In this document: positions 8,001-15,049 of the stretch, in pieces
Position numbering within the stretch: position 1 is the first letter of the stretch
How the letters are laid out: each line of letters starts with the position of its first letter
NCBI GenBank assembly: GCA_964596135.1
Contig: CAZQTF010000072.1
Location: 1-16,355 of the forward strand
Length of the DNA: 16,355 nt
Direction of reading: 5' to 3'
DNA from: JADJNW01 sp964596135
GTDB taxonomy: Bacteria > Bacteroidota > Bacteroidia > Chitinophagales > Saprospiraceae
Position numbers and translations under genes: made by a program
The notes under the pieces: model-generated
The model's input: only the letters and a program-made list of their open reading frames with translations
Databases searched by the model: none
Told to the model about the DNA's origin: nothing

Positions 8001-9427
8001 TCCGCCGTGTTGAGGATCGCCGCTTTGATCAACGCCGAAGATGGGTCCTGATTTTCGTTCAATTCGCGATACGCCTGGTATAGCAATGCCGCGGTGCCAG
8101 CCAAACTTGGCGCTGCCGCCGACGTACCCCCGCCCTGCTGATAAGCATTATTGGCATCGGTGGAAAGATTACCCTGCCCATGCGCCACGATATCGGGTTT
8201 GATGCGACCGTCCTGAGTAGGACCGCGACTGCTGGACAACATGACGCGATCTTCATAGCTGGTATTGCCAACCGTTATTCCGTTTTTGGCGGATTTCCTC
8301 CCACCGGTGATGTTGCCAAAGCGGCCACCATCGGGCGCTTTAGCATTGCTATATGCATTACAAATGGCTTCCCCGCTGTTGCCCGCCGACCAGACGTGAA
8401 ATAACGTTCGATTTTGAAAGACCTGTGCGTCCAGGATTTGAGCACTTTGATCATATACCCCACCACATCCTTCTCCGTAGGACGTAGATGTGATAACCAC
8501 CCGCCGTTGCTGCAGATTCTGCACTGCATTTTCAATATGTGGGTAGTTTTCGATCGAATACAAGTACAAATATGCGCCAGGCGCCATTCCCATTGCCAGC
8601 GGATTGAGATTACCCGCTCCGATAGCAATGCCCGTAGTCATGTCACCGTGTGTACCCCCGTCTGCTGTGTTAAAATCGGTGATGCGCCCGCGCAAATCAT
8701 CGTGTGCAACCTTTCCGTCATCGGCAATTGCCAGGGCTACGCCTGCGCCATCATATCCTATATTTGGCCCTGAACCTACCAAATTAAGACGCTGTGCAGT
8801 ACGCCCTGTCCACCCTTCTGCCTGCGGCAAGGTAGGCGGAAATTCTAAGTACATAATTGCCGGGTGCCCTGCCAGATCGAGCAAACGATCGGGCTCAATG
8901 ATCAACAAAACCCCGTTCTGACCATTAATTTCGCCGGTGAAGCCGCTTCGCTTCAGACTTTCCAGCAATGTCGGAACCGCAATACCTGGAAAAGGGTACG
9001 CCTGAATTTTAATACCGGCGGTAGTGACAGCATGAGCCGGATAATCGCCCAAAGCCAAGGCTCGACTAAGTTTGTACGGTGGTTGCAAAGGTAGTATTGC
9101 TCTTGCACCGATCTTGCTCCAGTCTGTGTTTACAGGCACTTTGGCTACATAGGCATAATTAGGCAGATAGCCGATCAATTCAATGCCTTTTTCTGCCAGT
9201 TGTGCTTCCTGCGCAGCATCAGGAATGTCATTGAACTGCACCACCAGATAATAGTGTTGTTTAAATCGGTAAGCAGCCAGCATGCTGCTATCCATATTGG
9301 CAAGATCATGAAATTCGGGAACGGACACGGCGCCTGCCTGAAGATAAATGCTGTAATCGCGTTGCGCTAATCCTAACTGTCCCCATAGCCATAGTAATAC
9401 CGATGTGAAAATTGTAAATTTGTTCAT
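5024..9427 (-). CDS. Secreted subtilisin-like (S8) protease with SprB repeats, GEVED and T9SS sorting domain
   Basis: A 1467-residue exported protease. The signal peptide is about 1-22 (VLLWLWGQLGLAQ end), followed by a prodomain-like stretch to about 215. The S8 catalytic domain spans about 215-500 and has all its residues: Asp236 (IADDG), His260 (GTHGDMTTG), oxyanion Asn350 (SAGNSG) and Ser436 (GTSAAAP). A KP-43-like beta-barrel follows (LVNDLDMSLTTPSGE, about 505-630), then an Ig-like and an Fn3-like module (about 635-800). Next comes a Cys-rich module (CLPYGCYSLHMHDSYNDG, about 808-908), four SprB repeats (921-1213), a GEVED domain (about 1219-1357; NIWIDLNHDGDF and GEVEDYG) and a type A T9SS sorting domain (about 1387-1467, KIFPNPASG start). 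It is probably surface-attached or released to degrade proteins outside the cell. The ATG at 9427 is chosen over 9457 because the signal peptide starts there. Confidence 0.92.
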   Translation of the reverse strand: MNKFTIFTSVLLWLWGQLGLAQRDYSIYLQAGAVSVPEFHDLANMDSSMLAAYRFKQHYYLVVQFNDIPDAAQEAQLAEKGIELIGYLPNYAYVAKVPVNTDWSKIGARAILPLQPPYKLSRALALGDYPAHAVTTAGIKIQAYPFPGIAVPTLLESLKRSGFTGEINGQNGVLLIIEPDRLLDLAGHPAIMYLEFPPTLPQAEGWTGRTAQRLNLVGSGPNIGYDGAGVALAIADDGKVAHDDLRGRITDFNTADGGTHGDMTTGIAIGAGNLNPLAMGMAPGAYLYLYSIENYPHIENAVQNLQQRRVVITSTSYGEGCGGVYDQSAQILDAQVFQNRTLFHVWSAGNSGEAICNAYSNAKAPDGGRFGNITGGRKSAKNGITVGNTSYEDRVMLSSSRGPTQDGRIKPDIVAHGQGNLSTDANNAYQQGGGTSAAAPSLAGTAALLYQAYRELNENQDPSSALIKAAILNTADDLGNPGPDYVTGWGRVHAGRAMEVIRNKSYLHATVANNAAQTHIIAVPQNVRQIRIMLYWHDPEGLPFAGRSLVNDLDMSLTTPSGEVFRPWALSTATHQDSLNKNAYRGIDRVNNAEQITIDDPSAGTYTVNVRGHLVPRGPQSYYLVFLFVKDELSITYPIGGEGFVPGETEVIRWDAFGNIGTFALEYSVNDGSTWQPIANNIAGHQRHYNWQVPDMTANRVRIRVKRNGKNAASPNPFCIMELPDFRFFYVAPGTAAVRWQAVPGANAYDIYALGNKYMDLIGTTSDTSFNLTVANWQSNWYSVRARHTNGAIGRRANAKWYQHRPCEAQLNLRLKFDLYPSETFWEIKDAAGRVWASGGPYVGETPNSTKDIAICLPYGCYSLHMHDSYNDGMCCTDGQGSYRLTDNQGRELAAGGQFGSFIANNFCVDANTSSLPLEAQVNQIRSVSCFNGQDGAASVVASGGSGNYTFLWSNGANTASVSGLKAGTYHVTISDDHNNRVSKTVVIAQPSAIDIQLTTQIGACGQNIPGAITANVSGGTAPYSYRWNNGSGNSVLSGLNPGIYSLTVTDANGCSQSASVNLQASSSISLGFSVNNVSCFGGNDGSATVVVSGGALPYRYAWSTGSPNASIVGLGAAIYSVTVTDNQGCRATAAVNILQPPAVTLSFSITEAFGTNNGAINLAVSGGTPSYSYRWSNGATTEDLTDLGPGTYIVTVTDSKNCKATGSARIEFQDGEDCSARGSSTRFEWIESVAIGALTNTSGNNNGYSDFTDLTQNMMAGGSYPVVLVPGYSSTIFREFWNIWIDLNHDGDFLDAGEEVYAAQGFIGSISGTFRLPANARPGATKLRIAMRYPSAALPCGTFAYGEVEDYGVFILPGSGATSPDQEQANAWTTEASASEQLLGAMKIFPNPASGQATLRYFSRTGAPVRIVVSDLFGKEQWQTDLLPTEGWNEIPLSVRQWPSGQYFIRCENAEDYFVERLIINE
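5789..6667 (-). repeat. Four tandem SprB-type repeats inside the subtilase gene
   Basis: Four units of about 70-75 residues each carry the SprB pattern: a start such as VSCFNGQDGAASV, then SGG-x-PY-x-Y-x-WSNG, L-x-PG-x-Y-x-(V/L)TVTD-x-x-GC. The units lie at about 921-995, 996-1068, 1070-1143 and 1144-1213 of the protein. The fourth unit lacks the first Cys and reads TEAFGTNNGAINL. In Bacteroidota these modules occur in large adhesins and enzymes on the cell surface and are thought to act as spacers or binding modules. They are diverged from each other at DNA level. Confidence 0.85.
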
Positions 9428-9739
9428 GTTTAGCCCTGTGTTTAATGATACCATCATGTTTCTGTACCGAGGCGATAATAACCACTTAATCCTTTAGCAA
9501 TCAAAGGACTTCAATCAATAAAACACTTTAATGCATGGACTATAAAACAACAATAGGGGGGGAAAGACATAAAGTGACTCGCACAAATATATATTATTTT
9601 AAATTTAAAAATCAATAATCTTTAAAAAGATACATCCTAAAAAAGAATTTAATTCAATAATGCGAAAAATTCAAAAAGATACTGCTTAATGTATAAAAAA
9701 AAGAAAAACAACATTTTAAAATATAAATTCATCATTTAT
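9428..9739. other. AT-rich divergent intergenic region, no gene seen
   Basis: This 312-bp gap separates the subtilase (leftward) from the acetyltransferase (rightward). No reading frame in it has coding character. The AT content is high, especially from 9590 to 9739, and there is a run of seven G residues at 9556-9562. The start signals for both flanking genes must lie here. A candidate for the subtilase is annotated separately; I see no clear promoter for the acetyltransferase. Confidence 0.7.
9473..9505 (-). promoter_or_regulatory. Candidate Bacteroidota-type promoter of the subtilase gene
   Basis: On the minus strand, TTTG at 9505-9502 is followed, after 21 nt, by TATTATCG at 9480-9473. 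The first box matches the -33 consensus exactly and the second matches TAnnTTTG at four of six fixed bases. The implied 5' leader to the ATG at 9427 is about 40 nt. The spacing is right but the -7 box is weak. Confidence 0.35.
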
Positions 9740-10231
9740 ATGAAAAAGGCGATTATCAGAAGAGCCAACCCGGCGGATTTGGATCGCGTGTGGGAAATAT
9801 TTTGGGAAATTATTGAGCAGAAGGAATATTACCCTTACGACCACACCACGCCGCACGATTATCTGGAAGAAGCGTGGATCAACCTGAACAATCTCATTTA
9901 TGTCGCTGAGGTAGATGGCGAAATTGCCGGAGCGTATATCGTACGCCCCAACCAAGCGGGCTATGGCGGGCATGTTGCCAATGCCGCCTACATGGTGGAC
10001 AGCCGCTTCCGCAATCATGGTTTGGGCAGAAGGCTCGGCGAGCATTCGCTCCTCGTAGCCAAAGAAGCGGGTTACCGCGCTATGCAATACAATTTTGTGG
10101 TAAGCACCAACGAAAGTGCCGTACACTTATGGCAGTCCCTGGGCTTTGAAATTGTAGGTAGAGCGCCGGAAGCGTTTCATCACTGGCAAAAAGGCTACGT
10201 AGATGCGTATATCATGTACCGGAAGCTGTAA
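9740..10231 (+). CDS. GNAT-family N-acetyltransferase
   Basis: A 163-residue cytoplasmic acetyltransferase that would transfer an acetyl group from acetyl-CoA to an amine. The GNAT fold is evident: an N-terminal beta-alpha unit (IIRRANPADLDRVWEIF), then beta strands with VAEVDGEIAGAYIVRPNQ, the acetyl-CoA loop RNHGLGRRLG (about 91-100, the (Q/R)xxGxG/A motif), and the C-terminal part with NFVVSTNESAVHLWQSLGFEIVGR (split around 118-141). From memory, the HVANAAYMV and NFVVSTNE..A..LWQ segments are shared by a broad subfamily of small-molecule or peptide acetyltransferases with no settled substrate. The frame is open to an ATG at 9689; the ATG at 9740 is preferred because homology begins at MKKAIIRRA and the extension is low-complexity Lys-rich. 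It lies 116 bp before the pyrophosphatase gene, with a structured spacer between them. Confidence 0.88.
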   Translation: MKKAIIRRANPADLDRVWEIFWEIIEQKEYYPYDHTTPHDYLEEAWINLNNLIYVAEVDGEIAGAYIVRPNQAGYGGHVANAAYMVDSRFRNHGLGRRLGEHSLLVAKEAGYRAMQYNFVVSTNESAVHLWQSLGFEIVGRAPEAFHHWQKGYVDAYIMYRKL

Positions 10232-10234
10232 AAT

Positions 10235-10300
10235 TTATTGTTATTGACTGCCATTGGAGAAATTGGGGTGCCTGATGCACCATGAACCAATAACAAATAA
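10235..10300. other. Imperfect long inverted repeat with inner hairpin
   Basis: TTATTGTTATTG (10235-10246) pairs with CAATAACAAATAA (10288-10300) apart from one bulged base. Inside lies a perfect 5-bp hairpin, GGTGC (10267-10271) and GCACC (10277-10281), with loop CTGAT. It begins 4 bp after the acetyltransferase stop codon and could be a 3' structure for that mRNA. It has no T-run, so it is not a standard terminator. Confidence 0.4.
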
Positions 10301-10308
10301 TAGCTTTG
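10301..10308 (+). promoter_or_regulatory. Candidate -7 box of the pyrophosphatase gene
   Basis: TAGCTTTG is an exact match to the Bacteroidota -7 consensus TAnnTTTG and lies 39 bp before the ATG at 10348. No TTTG box is found 19-21 nt upstream, where the inverted repeat lies, so this is only half of the expected promoter. Confidence 0.4.
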
Positions 10309-10347
10309 TATCCAAAAGCACACTTTAAAACATTCAACCCAAAAAAT

Positions 10348-11073
10348 ATGAGTTCCGAATCGTTCAGCAAATTGTGGAAAATGATCGGGTTGCGTTACAA
10401 ATCGCACCCCTGGCACGGTATTCCGATTGGAGAAAACGCCCCTGCCACCGTCACTGCTTTTATCGAAGTGATCCCTTCGGATACGGTCAAATATGAAGTG
10501 GACAAGCGTACCGGCTACCTGAAAATAGATCGCCCGCAAAAGTTTTCCAATATCGTGCCAGCGCTGTACGGCTTTATTCCACAAACCTACTGCAAAGAAG
10601 AGGTCGGCAAATACTGCATGGGAAAAACCGGTCGTACCGGCATTATCGGTGACGATGACCCGCTCGACATCTGTGTGCTCACCGAGCGCGAAATCACACA
10701 CGGCGACATCATCCTGCAAGCTATTCCTATCGGCGGGCTGCGCATGATTGATGACAACGAAGCCGATGACAAAATCATCGCTGTACTCAAAGATGACGAG
10801 GTGTACGGGCACATGACCGATGTGAGCCAACTCCCCGCCGGCGTAGTCAACCGCTTGCGCCATTATTTCCTGACTTACAAGCAATTACCCGGCGAGCCTT
10901 CCAAAACAGAAATTACCCACGTTTTTGGTAAGGAAGAAGCACTCGATGTAATCCGCGCCAGCCAGCAAGACTACCAAAAAGCTTTTGGCAACCTCGAAGA
11001 AGCGCTCTCGCTGACCCTCTTCGAAGCCTTCAATTTCAGCCAGCGACAAAAAGAATTGCTGAAGCAATTATGA
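10348..11073 (+). CDS. ppa: Inorganic pyrophosphatase, soluble family I
   Basis: A 241-residue cytoplasmic enzyme that splits pyrophosphate to phosphate and so drives nucleic acid, protein and lipid synthesis. The family I signature is present as GDDDPLDICV (residues 101-110), giving metal-binding Asp102, Asp104 and Asp107. Other typical parts are KYE (48-50), GYLKIDR (56-62), YGFIPQTY (74-81), DDNEADDKIIAV (135-146, further metal-binding Asp and Lys142) and YKQL (177-180). It is longer than the roughly 175-residue E. coli enzyme, with extra sequence at the N-terminus (HPWHGIPIG) and a helical C-terminal tail. The frame extends upstream only to a TTG at 10306, inside the promoter-like box, so the ATG at 10348 is the likely start. 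A terminator follows directly, so it is probably monocistronic and constitutive. Confidence 0.95.
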   Translation: MSSESFSKLWKMIGLRYKSHPWHGIPIGENAPATVTAFIEVIPSDTVKYEVDKRTGYLKIDRPQKFSNIVPALYGFIPQTYCKEEVGKYCMGKTGRTGIIGDDDPLDICVLTEREITHGDIILQAIPIGGLRMIDDNEADDKIIAVLKDDEVYGHMTDVSQLPAGVVNRLRHYFLTYKQLPGEPSKTEITHVFGKEEALDVIRASQQDYQKAFGNLEEALSLTLFEAFNFSQRQKELLKQL

Positions 11074-11101
11074 CAGCTTCCATGTCATGGCTGTGTTTTT
11101 T
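11073..11101 (+). terminator. Terminator after the pyrophosphatase gene
   Basis: The stem ACAG (11073-11076) with CTGT (11091-11094) encloses CCAT (11080-11083) with ATGG (11087-11090). A three-base bulge interrupts the 5' side, the loop is GTC, and six T residues follow (11096-11101). It overlaps the stop codon by one base. The stem is short, but the position and T-run fit a rho-independent terminator. Confidence 0.65.
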
Positions 11102-11248
11102 CAGGGCAGGAAGCGCGCTCCGATTAACACATATACCATATTCTGAGAATAAACTCAAAAATAAAATATAGTTTCCTAAAGCAAATCTTTTATTTTCAAC
11201 AAGTTGCAAAATAATCGATGGCTAATTATTAACGGTCAATTGCTTACA

Positions 11249-11821
11249 ATGGAAAAAACCTATGTAGAACACAAAACATTTGATCATATTGATTTTTCGG
11301 AAAACGGCCTTGCCCTGGGCAATTATGAAAACTGTACATTTACCAATTGCAGCTTCCTGAATTTCGATTTGTCAGGCACTACTTTTTCGGAATGTATCTT
11401 TGAGCAATGCGATCTCAGCATGGCAACGCTCGCCGGCACTGCGCTTCGGGAGGTGAGGTTCAAGGATTCTCGCTTGTTGGGTTTGCATTTTGAAGATTGC
11501 AATGATTTTTTGTTTTCAGCGTCTTTTGAAGATTGCCGGTTGAATCTGTCCTCTTTCTGTCGGCTCAAGCTCAAAAGCACCCTTTTTAAAAATTGCAATC
11601 TGCAGGAAGTTGATTTTACCGAAGCCGATCTGACAAGTGCCACTTTTGATCATTGCGACCTGCGCGGTGCTATTTTTGAAAACACGAAGCTCGAAGCCGC
11701 CGATTTGCGTACCGCCTATAATTTTGCTATCAATCCTGCGCTGAATTCGATCCGAAAAGCCAAATTTTCATTAATGGGAATCAAAGGATTGCTCGAACAG
11801 TATGATATTACCATAGAGTAA
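11249..11821 (+). CDS. Pentapeptide-repeat protein, Qnr/McbG-like
   Basis: A 190-residue protein made almost wholly of pentapeptide repeats of the A(D/N)LXX type, which fold into a right-handed four-sided helix. Clear repeat runs are at about 25-60 (CTFTNCSFLNFDLSGTTF), 66-110 and 112-158 (TLFKNCNLQEVDFTEADL, SATFDHCDLRGAIFENTKL). A non-repeat C-terminal helix follows (SIRKAKFSLMGIKGLLEQY, about 167-185). The overall size and a C-terminal dimer-type helix recall Qnr, McbG and MfpA, which mimic DNA and shield gyrase from quinolones or toxins. Many pentapeptide proteins have no known role, so gyrase protection is only a possibility. The frame extends upstream to a TTG at 11204; the ATG at 11249 is used because the repeats and the conserved start (MEKTYVEHKTF) begin there. 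No signal peptide. It stands alone, with a 175-bp leader after the ppa gene. Confidence 0.88.
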   Translation: MEKTYVEHKTFDHIDFSENGLALGNYENCTFTNCSFLNFDLSGTTFSECIFEQCDLSMATLAGTALREVRFKDSRLLGLHFEDCNDFLFSASFEDCRLNLSSFCRLKLKSTLFKNCNLQEVDFTEADLTSATFDHCDLRGAIFENTKLEAADLRTAYNFAINPALNSIRKAKFSLMGIKGLLEQYDITIE

Positions 11822-11904
11822 TCAAGCAATATTTCATAATTTTATGAATAAAAAACATTTTTACCCCATTCTGAATAGAAATCTACAACCAAATAAGCGC
11901 CAAC

Positions 11905-12040
11905 ATGAACAACAAATAAAAAACATTATTTGCCACCATTAACGAGTACAACGCCGCGCAACCCGACACCGTGAAGCCTGCGCCGGAATTGTTGAGACAA
12001 ACCATCCAAAAAGCCGCTCCCGAAACAACCGAGAAATCAA
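11905..12040 (+). pseudogene. DUF1801 (YdhG-like) gene remnant
   Basis: From an ATG at 11905 the frame reads MNNK, then a TAA stop at 11917-11919, then continues in the same frame as KTLFATINEYNAAQPD followed by a stretch ending LLRQTIQKAAPETTEK. This closely resembles the N-terminus of DUF1801 proteins (TIDEYIAxxP...LxxLRxxIxxAAPxAEExISY). After about 12036-12040 the match stops, and the frame runs on into the terminator of the S9 peptidase gene to a TGA at 12136-12138. The expected remaining residues, including the YxMPAF core and the hydrophobic FAAFKNHIGFY part, are absent. It is therefore an early-stop, 3'-truncated relic, about one third of a gene of the usual 115-150 residues. Family recognition is from memory. 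Confidence 0.7.
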
Positions 12041-12093
12041 TGATCAGTAGCGACCTTTACCCATTTCACTTTTCCTTTTACCGGAAGAAACAA

Positions 12094-12128
12094 CAGCGGC
12101 CACAACCTCTTAGAGGCTATGGCCGCTG
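12094..12128 (-). terminator. Hairpin terminator of the S9 peptidase gene
   Basis: The perfect 9-bp stem CAGCGGCCA (12094-12102) with TGGCCGCTG (12120-12128) holds an inner 4-bp stem CCTC (12106-12109) with GAGG (12113-12116). It starts 35 bp after the S9 peptidase stop codon. In the minus direction a T-rich tract, TTGTTTCTTCC, follows. The uridine tract is broken, so termination may be moderate. The DUF1801 relic's open frame passes through it. Confidence 0.65.
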
Positions 12129-12163
12129 CTCGTTCTGATGCTACAAAAATAAAAATTACAAGC

Positions 12164-14983
12164 TCATTCTTTATCGCCGGCCAATTCAAAGCCCTGCCTG
12201 ATTCCTTTCTCCACAGCCGGTACACCGCGCTCCATCCATTGGGGCTTGGGCGCATCCATCAGATAGTGATCGAAAAACTGCTGCATCCGGCGGTTGAAAT
12301 CCATGCGGTTTTGGCGCTTCATGATGCCATGCGGCTCGCCATTGTAGTTGAGCAGCCACGCCGGATTACCAAGACGGCGCATTGCGATATAAAATTCGAT
12401 TCCCTGGTACCAGGGCACAGCGTCGTCTTTATCATTATGCAAAATAAGCAATGGCGTGCGGATTTTATCCGCAGCAAATAAGGGCGAGTTTTCCATAAAC
12501 CGCAATGGGTACTGCCAGATGGAGCCGCCGATGCGGCTTTGGGTACGCTCGTACTGGGCAGAACGATTCAAGCCAGTTCCCCAGCGAATGCCACCGTACG
12601 CCGAAAACATATTCACCACCGGCGCGCCTGATTCCGCGCATTTGAAAATATTGGTACGAGTGACTAAATAAGCGATCTGATAGCCGCCCCAGCTATGCCC
12701 TTGCACGCCAATGCGCTCGCGATCAATAAACCCTTTGTCAACAAGTGACGTAACGCCTGGAATGACAGCATTGTAGCAGCTTTCGCCAGGATAACCGATT
12801 TTGTAAGGAATGTCGGGCACAAAAATCACATAACCCCGGCTGGTATAAAAGGTATAATTGATCGAAGAACGCGGCGGTTCTGGCGCGCGATGCTGATACA
12901 AACCATCCGAACTGCGTTCGTAGAAATATACAATCATCGGATACTTTTTCTTTGGATCAAAATTTTCAGGTTTGAAAAGTAAGCCGTCTAATTTTTCTCC
13001 ATCGAGCGATGTCCACTGATACAATTCTGCCGTACCCCAGAAATAGTCTTTCTGCTGCGGATTGGCATTGCTAATTTGTTTGAAGGTTTTCAAATCACTG
13101 CTGTACAGCAAATCGGGGAATACCTGGAAATTCTCGCGAGTAAAAACCCATTTTTCGGCATTTTTCGCTTTCAGCGGACGGTCAGAATAATTGTACGGTC
13201 CAAACTGAAGTTGCGTTAATGAATTATAGGATAAATCCAGCCACGCGTAGCCGTCTTGCTTGTTTCTTTCATCGAAAGTAGAAACCAGAATCTTTTCAGC
13301 CAGCTCAATAAAGCGTTGTTCACTATCCGTACGGATATAACGGTAGCGACGCTGGTCTTTACGACCGTTCGTAAGTCTGACCGGTTCGCTCGCGCCGGTT
13401 GGATCCAATCTCCAAATATCATAACGATCATACACGAGTATGCCAGCATCGTATTGAAGCCAGCCAGCGATGCCATAGGCGGGCGGATTATCCGGGTGAT
13501 CGTCGAGTTCATCGTAAAATTTGACGGTTTTGTTGTCGGTTAGTTTGTTTATTGTACCTGTTTCAATAGAATATGCCACCCACGCGGTGTCCACATCACT
13601 AAACCAGTAGATATACTTCGCTTCAGGCGAGAACCCGCTGTTGCCACCAAAACTACCGAGACCTTCAGCACCTTTGATGATCAGCTTCTGATCGCCACTT
13701 TTCGTATCTATGAGATACAAATCGCGTTTGTCCCACCATTCCCAGGTAGCTTCCACGCCGTAGGGTTTTTGATTGTAGCCCAGCGCTACCGCAGCGTTGC
13801 CTTCATTGCCCAGTTGTACTTCCGGAACGTCTTCGGATGCGATTTGCACGATCCTGCCATCGTTAACATGGAATACGCATTCGTAGGAACGCTTTTTTTC
13901 CTGCTCAAGCCGCGCATTCTGAATTGTAGGCAAAATCGGATCATCGTAAGACCAGACTTCCACGCTTACCATCTCTTCCTCCAGCAGGCTGGTGTCCTGC
14001 AAAATAGGCGGCGGTGCAATGCCAAAATATAATTTGGAAGCATCTTTCGAAAAACGGACACTCGCATGCTCGCTGATGCGCCAATTTTCAGGCAGAAAAG
14101 CAGATGCATCGTTGGCAATGAGTCTTGCGCCAAGCTGATTTTCTTGCCAGTAATACAACTCAAAAGGACGAACACGCGCTTTAGTGGTATCGAGATCGGC
14201 AATAAAAGCGACTTGGGTGCCTTTTTTGTCAAAAGTCAGATTTTTGTAATCCCCTTTTTGCGTAAAAATAGGCAACAGCGCACCTTTTGCGCCATCAAAC
14301 ACATAAACGCCGGGCTGGAAATTTGCATCGTCGCCCGTGCTGACCAATGCGAATTTTGCACCTTCTTCCGCGTACGCGTAGTTTTTTACAAAGGCAACAT
14401 TTATCTCCTGTCCGTTTGTCAGATTGCGAAGCACCAGCGTGCTGCCGTTCTCCCGGCTTTCTTTTTTAGCTCTGCCGTTTGTTTTCTGTGCCGATGTATC
14501 CGGTTTCATTTCCCCTGGTTCTCGCAGATAAGCAAGCCAGCCATTCCACTTAGCAGGCAACTGAAAAGACTGTACTTCCGCGATTTTGGTCAGGTTTCCG
14601 GTGTTCAGATCCAGAATACCTATGGTATCTTTCGGCAATTCCTCTTTTTTTACTTTGCGACGGCGCAGCGCTTTCAATGTATCATCAAAAGGCTTAATAT
14701 TAAAAACAACAAAGCGGCTGTCCGCACTGATTTTAGCGCCTTTAGCCCGTTCAAATATTTGATCTTTGCCGGTATTACCATCATACACCACGAGTTTTCC
14801 ATCGCCAATGTCGGGATTGAGTTCGTACACCACCCAGCGTCCATCGTTGGAAATTTGCGGCTGTTGGATTTCTTTCCAGGTATCAAACTCGGTGTGATCG
14901 AGCATTTTTTTGGCCGCGGACTGCGCCGAGGCTGCAGGCAGCGCCAGGCTGCCGACCAGCAACAAGATTAGTATTCTGAACAT
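12164..14983 (-). CDS. Secreted S9 family (prolyl oligopeptidase-type) peptidase
   Basis: A 939-residue exported serine peptidase. A signal peptide is clear at residues 1-20 or 21 (LILLLVGSLALPAASAQ). The long middle part (about 35-640) shows repeated short beta segments of the WD40-like propeller kind (GRWVVYELN, SRFVVFNI, GTQVAFIADLD, KYIYWFSDVD, DIWRLDPTG). This propeller gates the active site in S9 enzymes. The C-terminal alpha/beta-hydrolase domain (about 650-910) carries the nucleophile Ser764 in GHSWGGY, Asp853 in HNDKDDAVPW and His885 in GEPHGI, so the triad is complete. S9 peptidases cut short peptides, often after Pro or dipeptides. The presence of a signal but no T9SS tail suggests a periplasmic location. 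Length is above the usual 700-800, mainly through the propeller region. The start at 14983 is supported by the signal peptide. It is divergent from the MATE gene. Confidence 0.92.
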   Translation of the reverse strand: MFRILILLLVGSLALPAASAQSAAKKMLDHTEFDTWKEIQQPQISNDGRWVVYELNPDIGDGKLVVYDGNTGKDQIFERAKGAKISADSRFVVFNIKPFDDTLKALRRRKVKKEELPKDTIGILDLNTGNLTKIAEVQSFQLPAKWNGWLAYLREPGEMKPDTSAQKTNGRAKKESRENGSTLVLRNLTNGQEINVAFVKNYAYAEEGAKFALVSTGDDANFQPGVYVFDGAKGALLPIFTQKGDYKNLTFDKKGTQVAFIADLDTTKARVRPFELYYWQENQLGARLIANDASAFLPENWRISEHASVRFSKDASKLYFGIAPPPILQDTSLLEEEMVSVEVWSYDDPILPTIQNARLEQEKKRSYECVFHVNDGRIVQIASEDVPEVQLGNEGNAAVALGYNQKPYGVEATWEWWDKRDLYLIDTKSGDQKLIIKGAEGLGSFGGNSGFSPEAKYIYWFSDVDTAWVAYSIETGTINKLTDNKTVKFYDELDDHPDNPPAYGIAGWLQYDAGILVYDRYDIWRLDPTGASEPVRLTNGRKDQRRYRYIRTDSEQRFIELAEKILVSTFDERNKQDGYAWLDLSYNSLTQLQFGPYNYSDRPLKAKNAEKWVFTRENFQVFPDLLYSSDLKTFKQISNANPQQKDYFWGTAELYQWTSLDGEKLDGLLFKPENFDPKKKYPMIVYFYERSSDGLYQHRAPEPPRSSINYTFYTSRGYVIFVPDIPYKIGYPGESCYNAVIPGVTSLVDKGFIDRERIGVQGHSWGGYQIAYLVTRTNIFKCAESGAPVVNMFSAYGGIRWGTGLNRSAQYERTQSRIGGSIWQYPLRFMENSPLFAADKIRTPLLILHNDKDDAVPWYQGIEFYIAMRRLGNPAWLLNYNGEPHGIMKRQNRMDFNRRMQQFFDHYLMDAPKPQWMERGVPAVEKGIRQGFELAGDKE

Positions 14984-15049
14984 GATTCACAAGCGTTTAT
15001 GGTTTTACAAAATTCCGAGTATTAGACCGTTCGGACGAGGCTGTTTTTC

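Noticed and set aside
9556..9562. Run of seven G residues in the AT-rich gap
   Set aside because: A single G-run cannot form a G-quadruplex, and no second run is nearby; probably chance or a slippage-prone tract.
10306..10347. Upstream TTG start for the pyrophosphatase
   Set aside because: The added 14 residues do not resemble the family, the TTG lies within a promoter-like box, and an ATG fits the start of homology.
10195..10884. 229-codon minus-strand frame across the acetyltransferase end and pyrophosphatase start
   Set aside because: It overlaps the active-site signature of the pyrophosphatase on the other strand and shows no recognisable protein features.
11844..11942. Small 32-codon frame with an ATG after the pentapeptide gene
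   Set aside because: Composition is low-complexity Asn/Lys/His with no ribosome binding site. It overlaps the DUF1801 relic in another frame.
14066..14971. 301-codon open frame on the plus strand, opposite the S9 peptidase gene
   Set aside because: It lies wholly inside a gene with an intact signal peptide and catalytic triad on the other strand. Its translation has no family features and reads like the complement of beta-propeller coding sequence.
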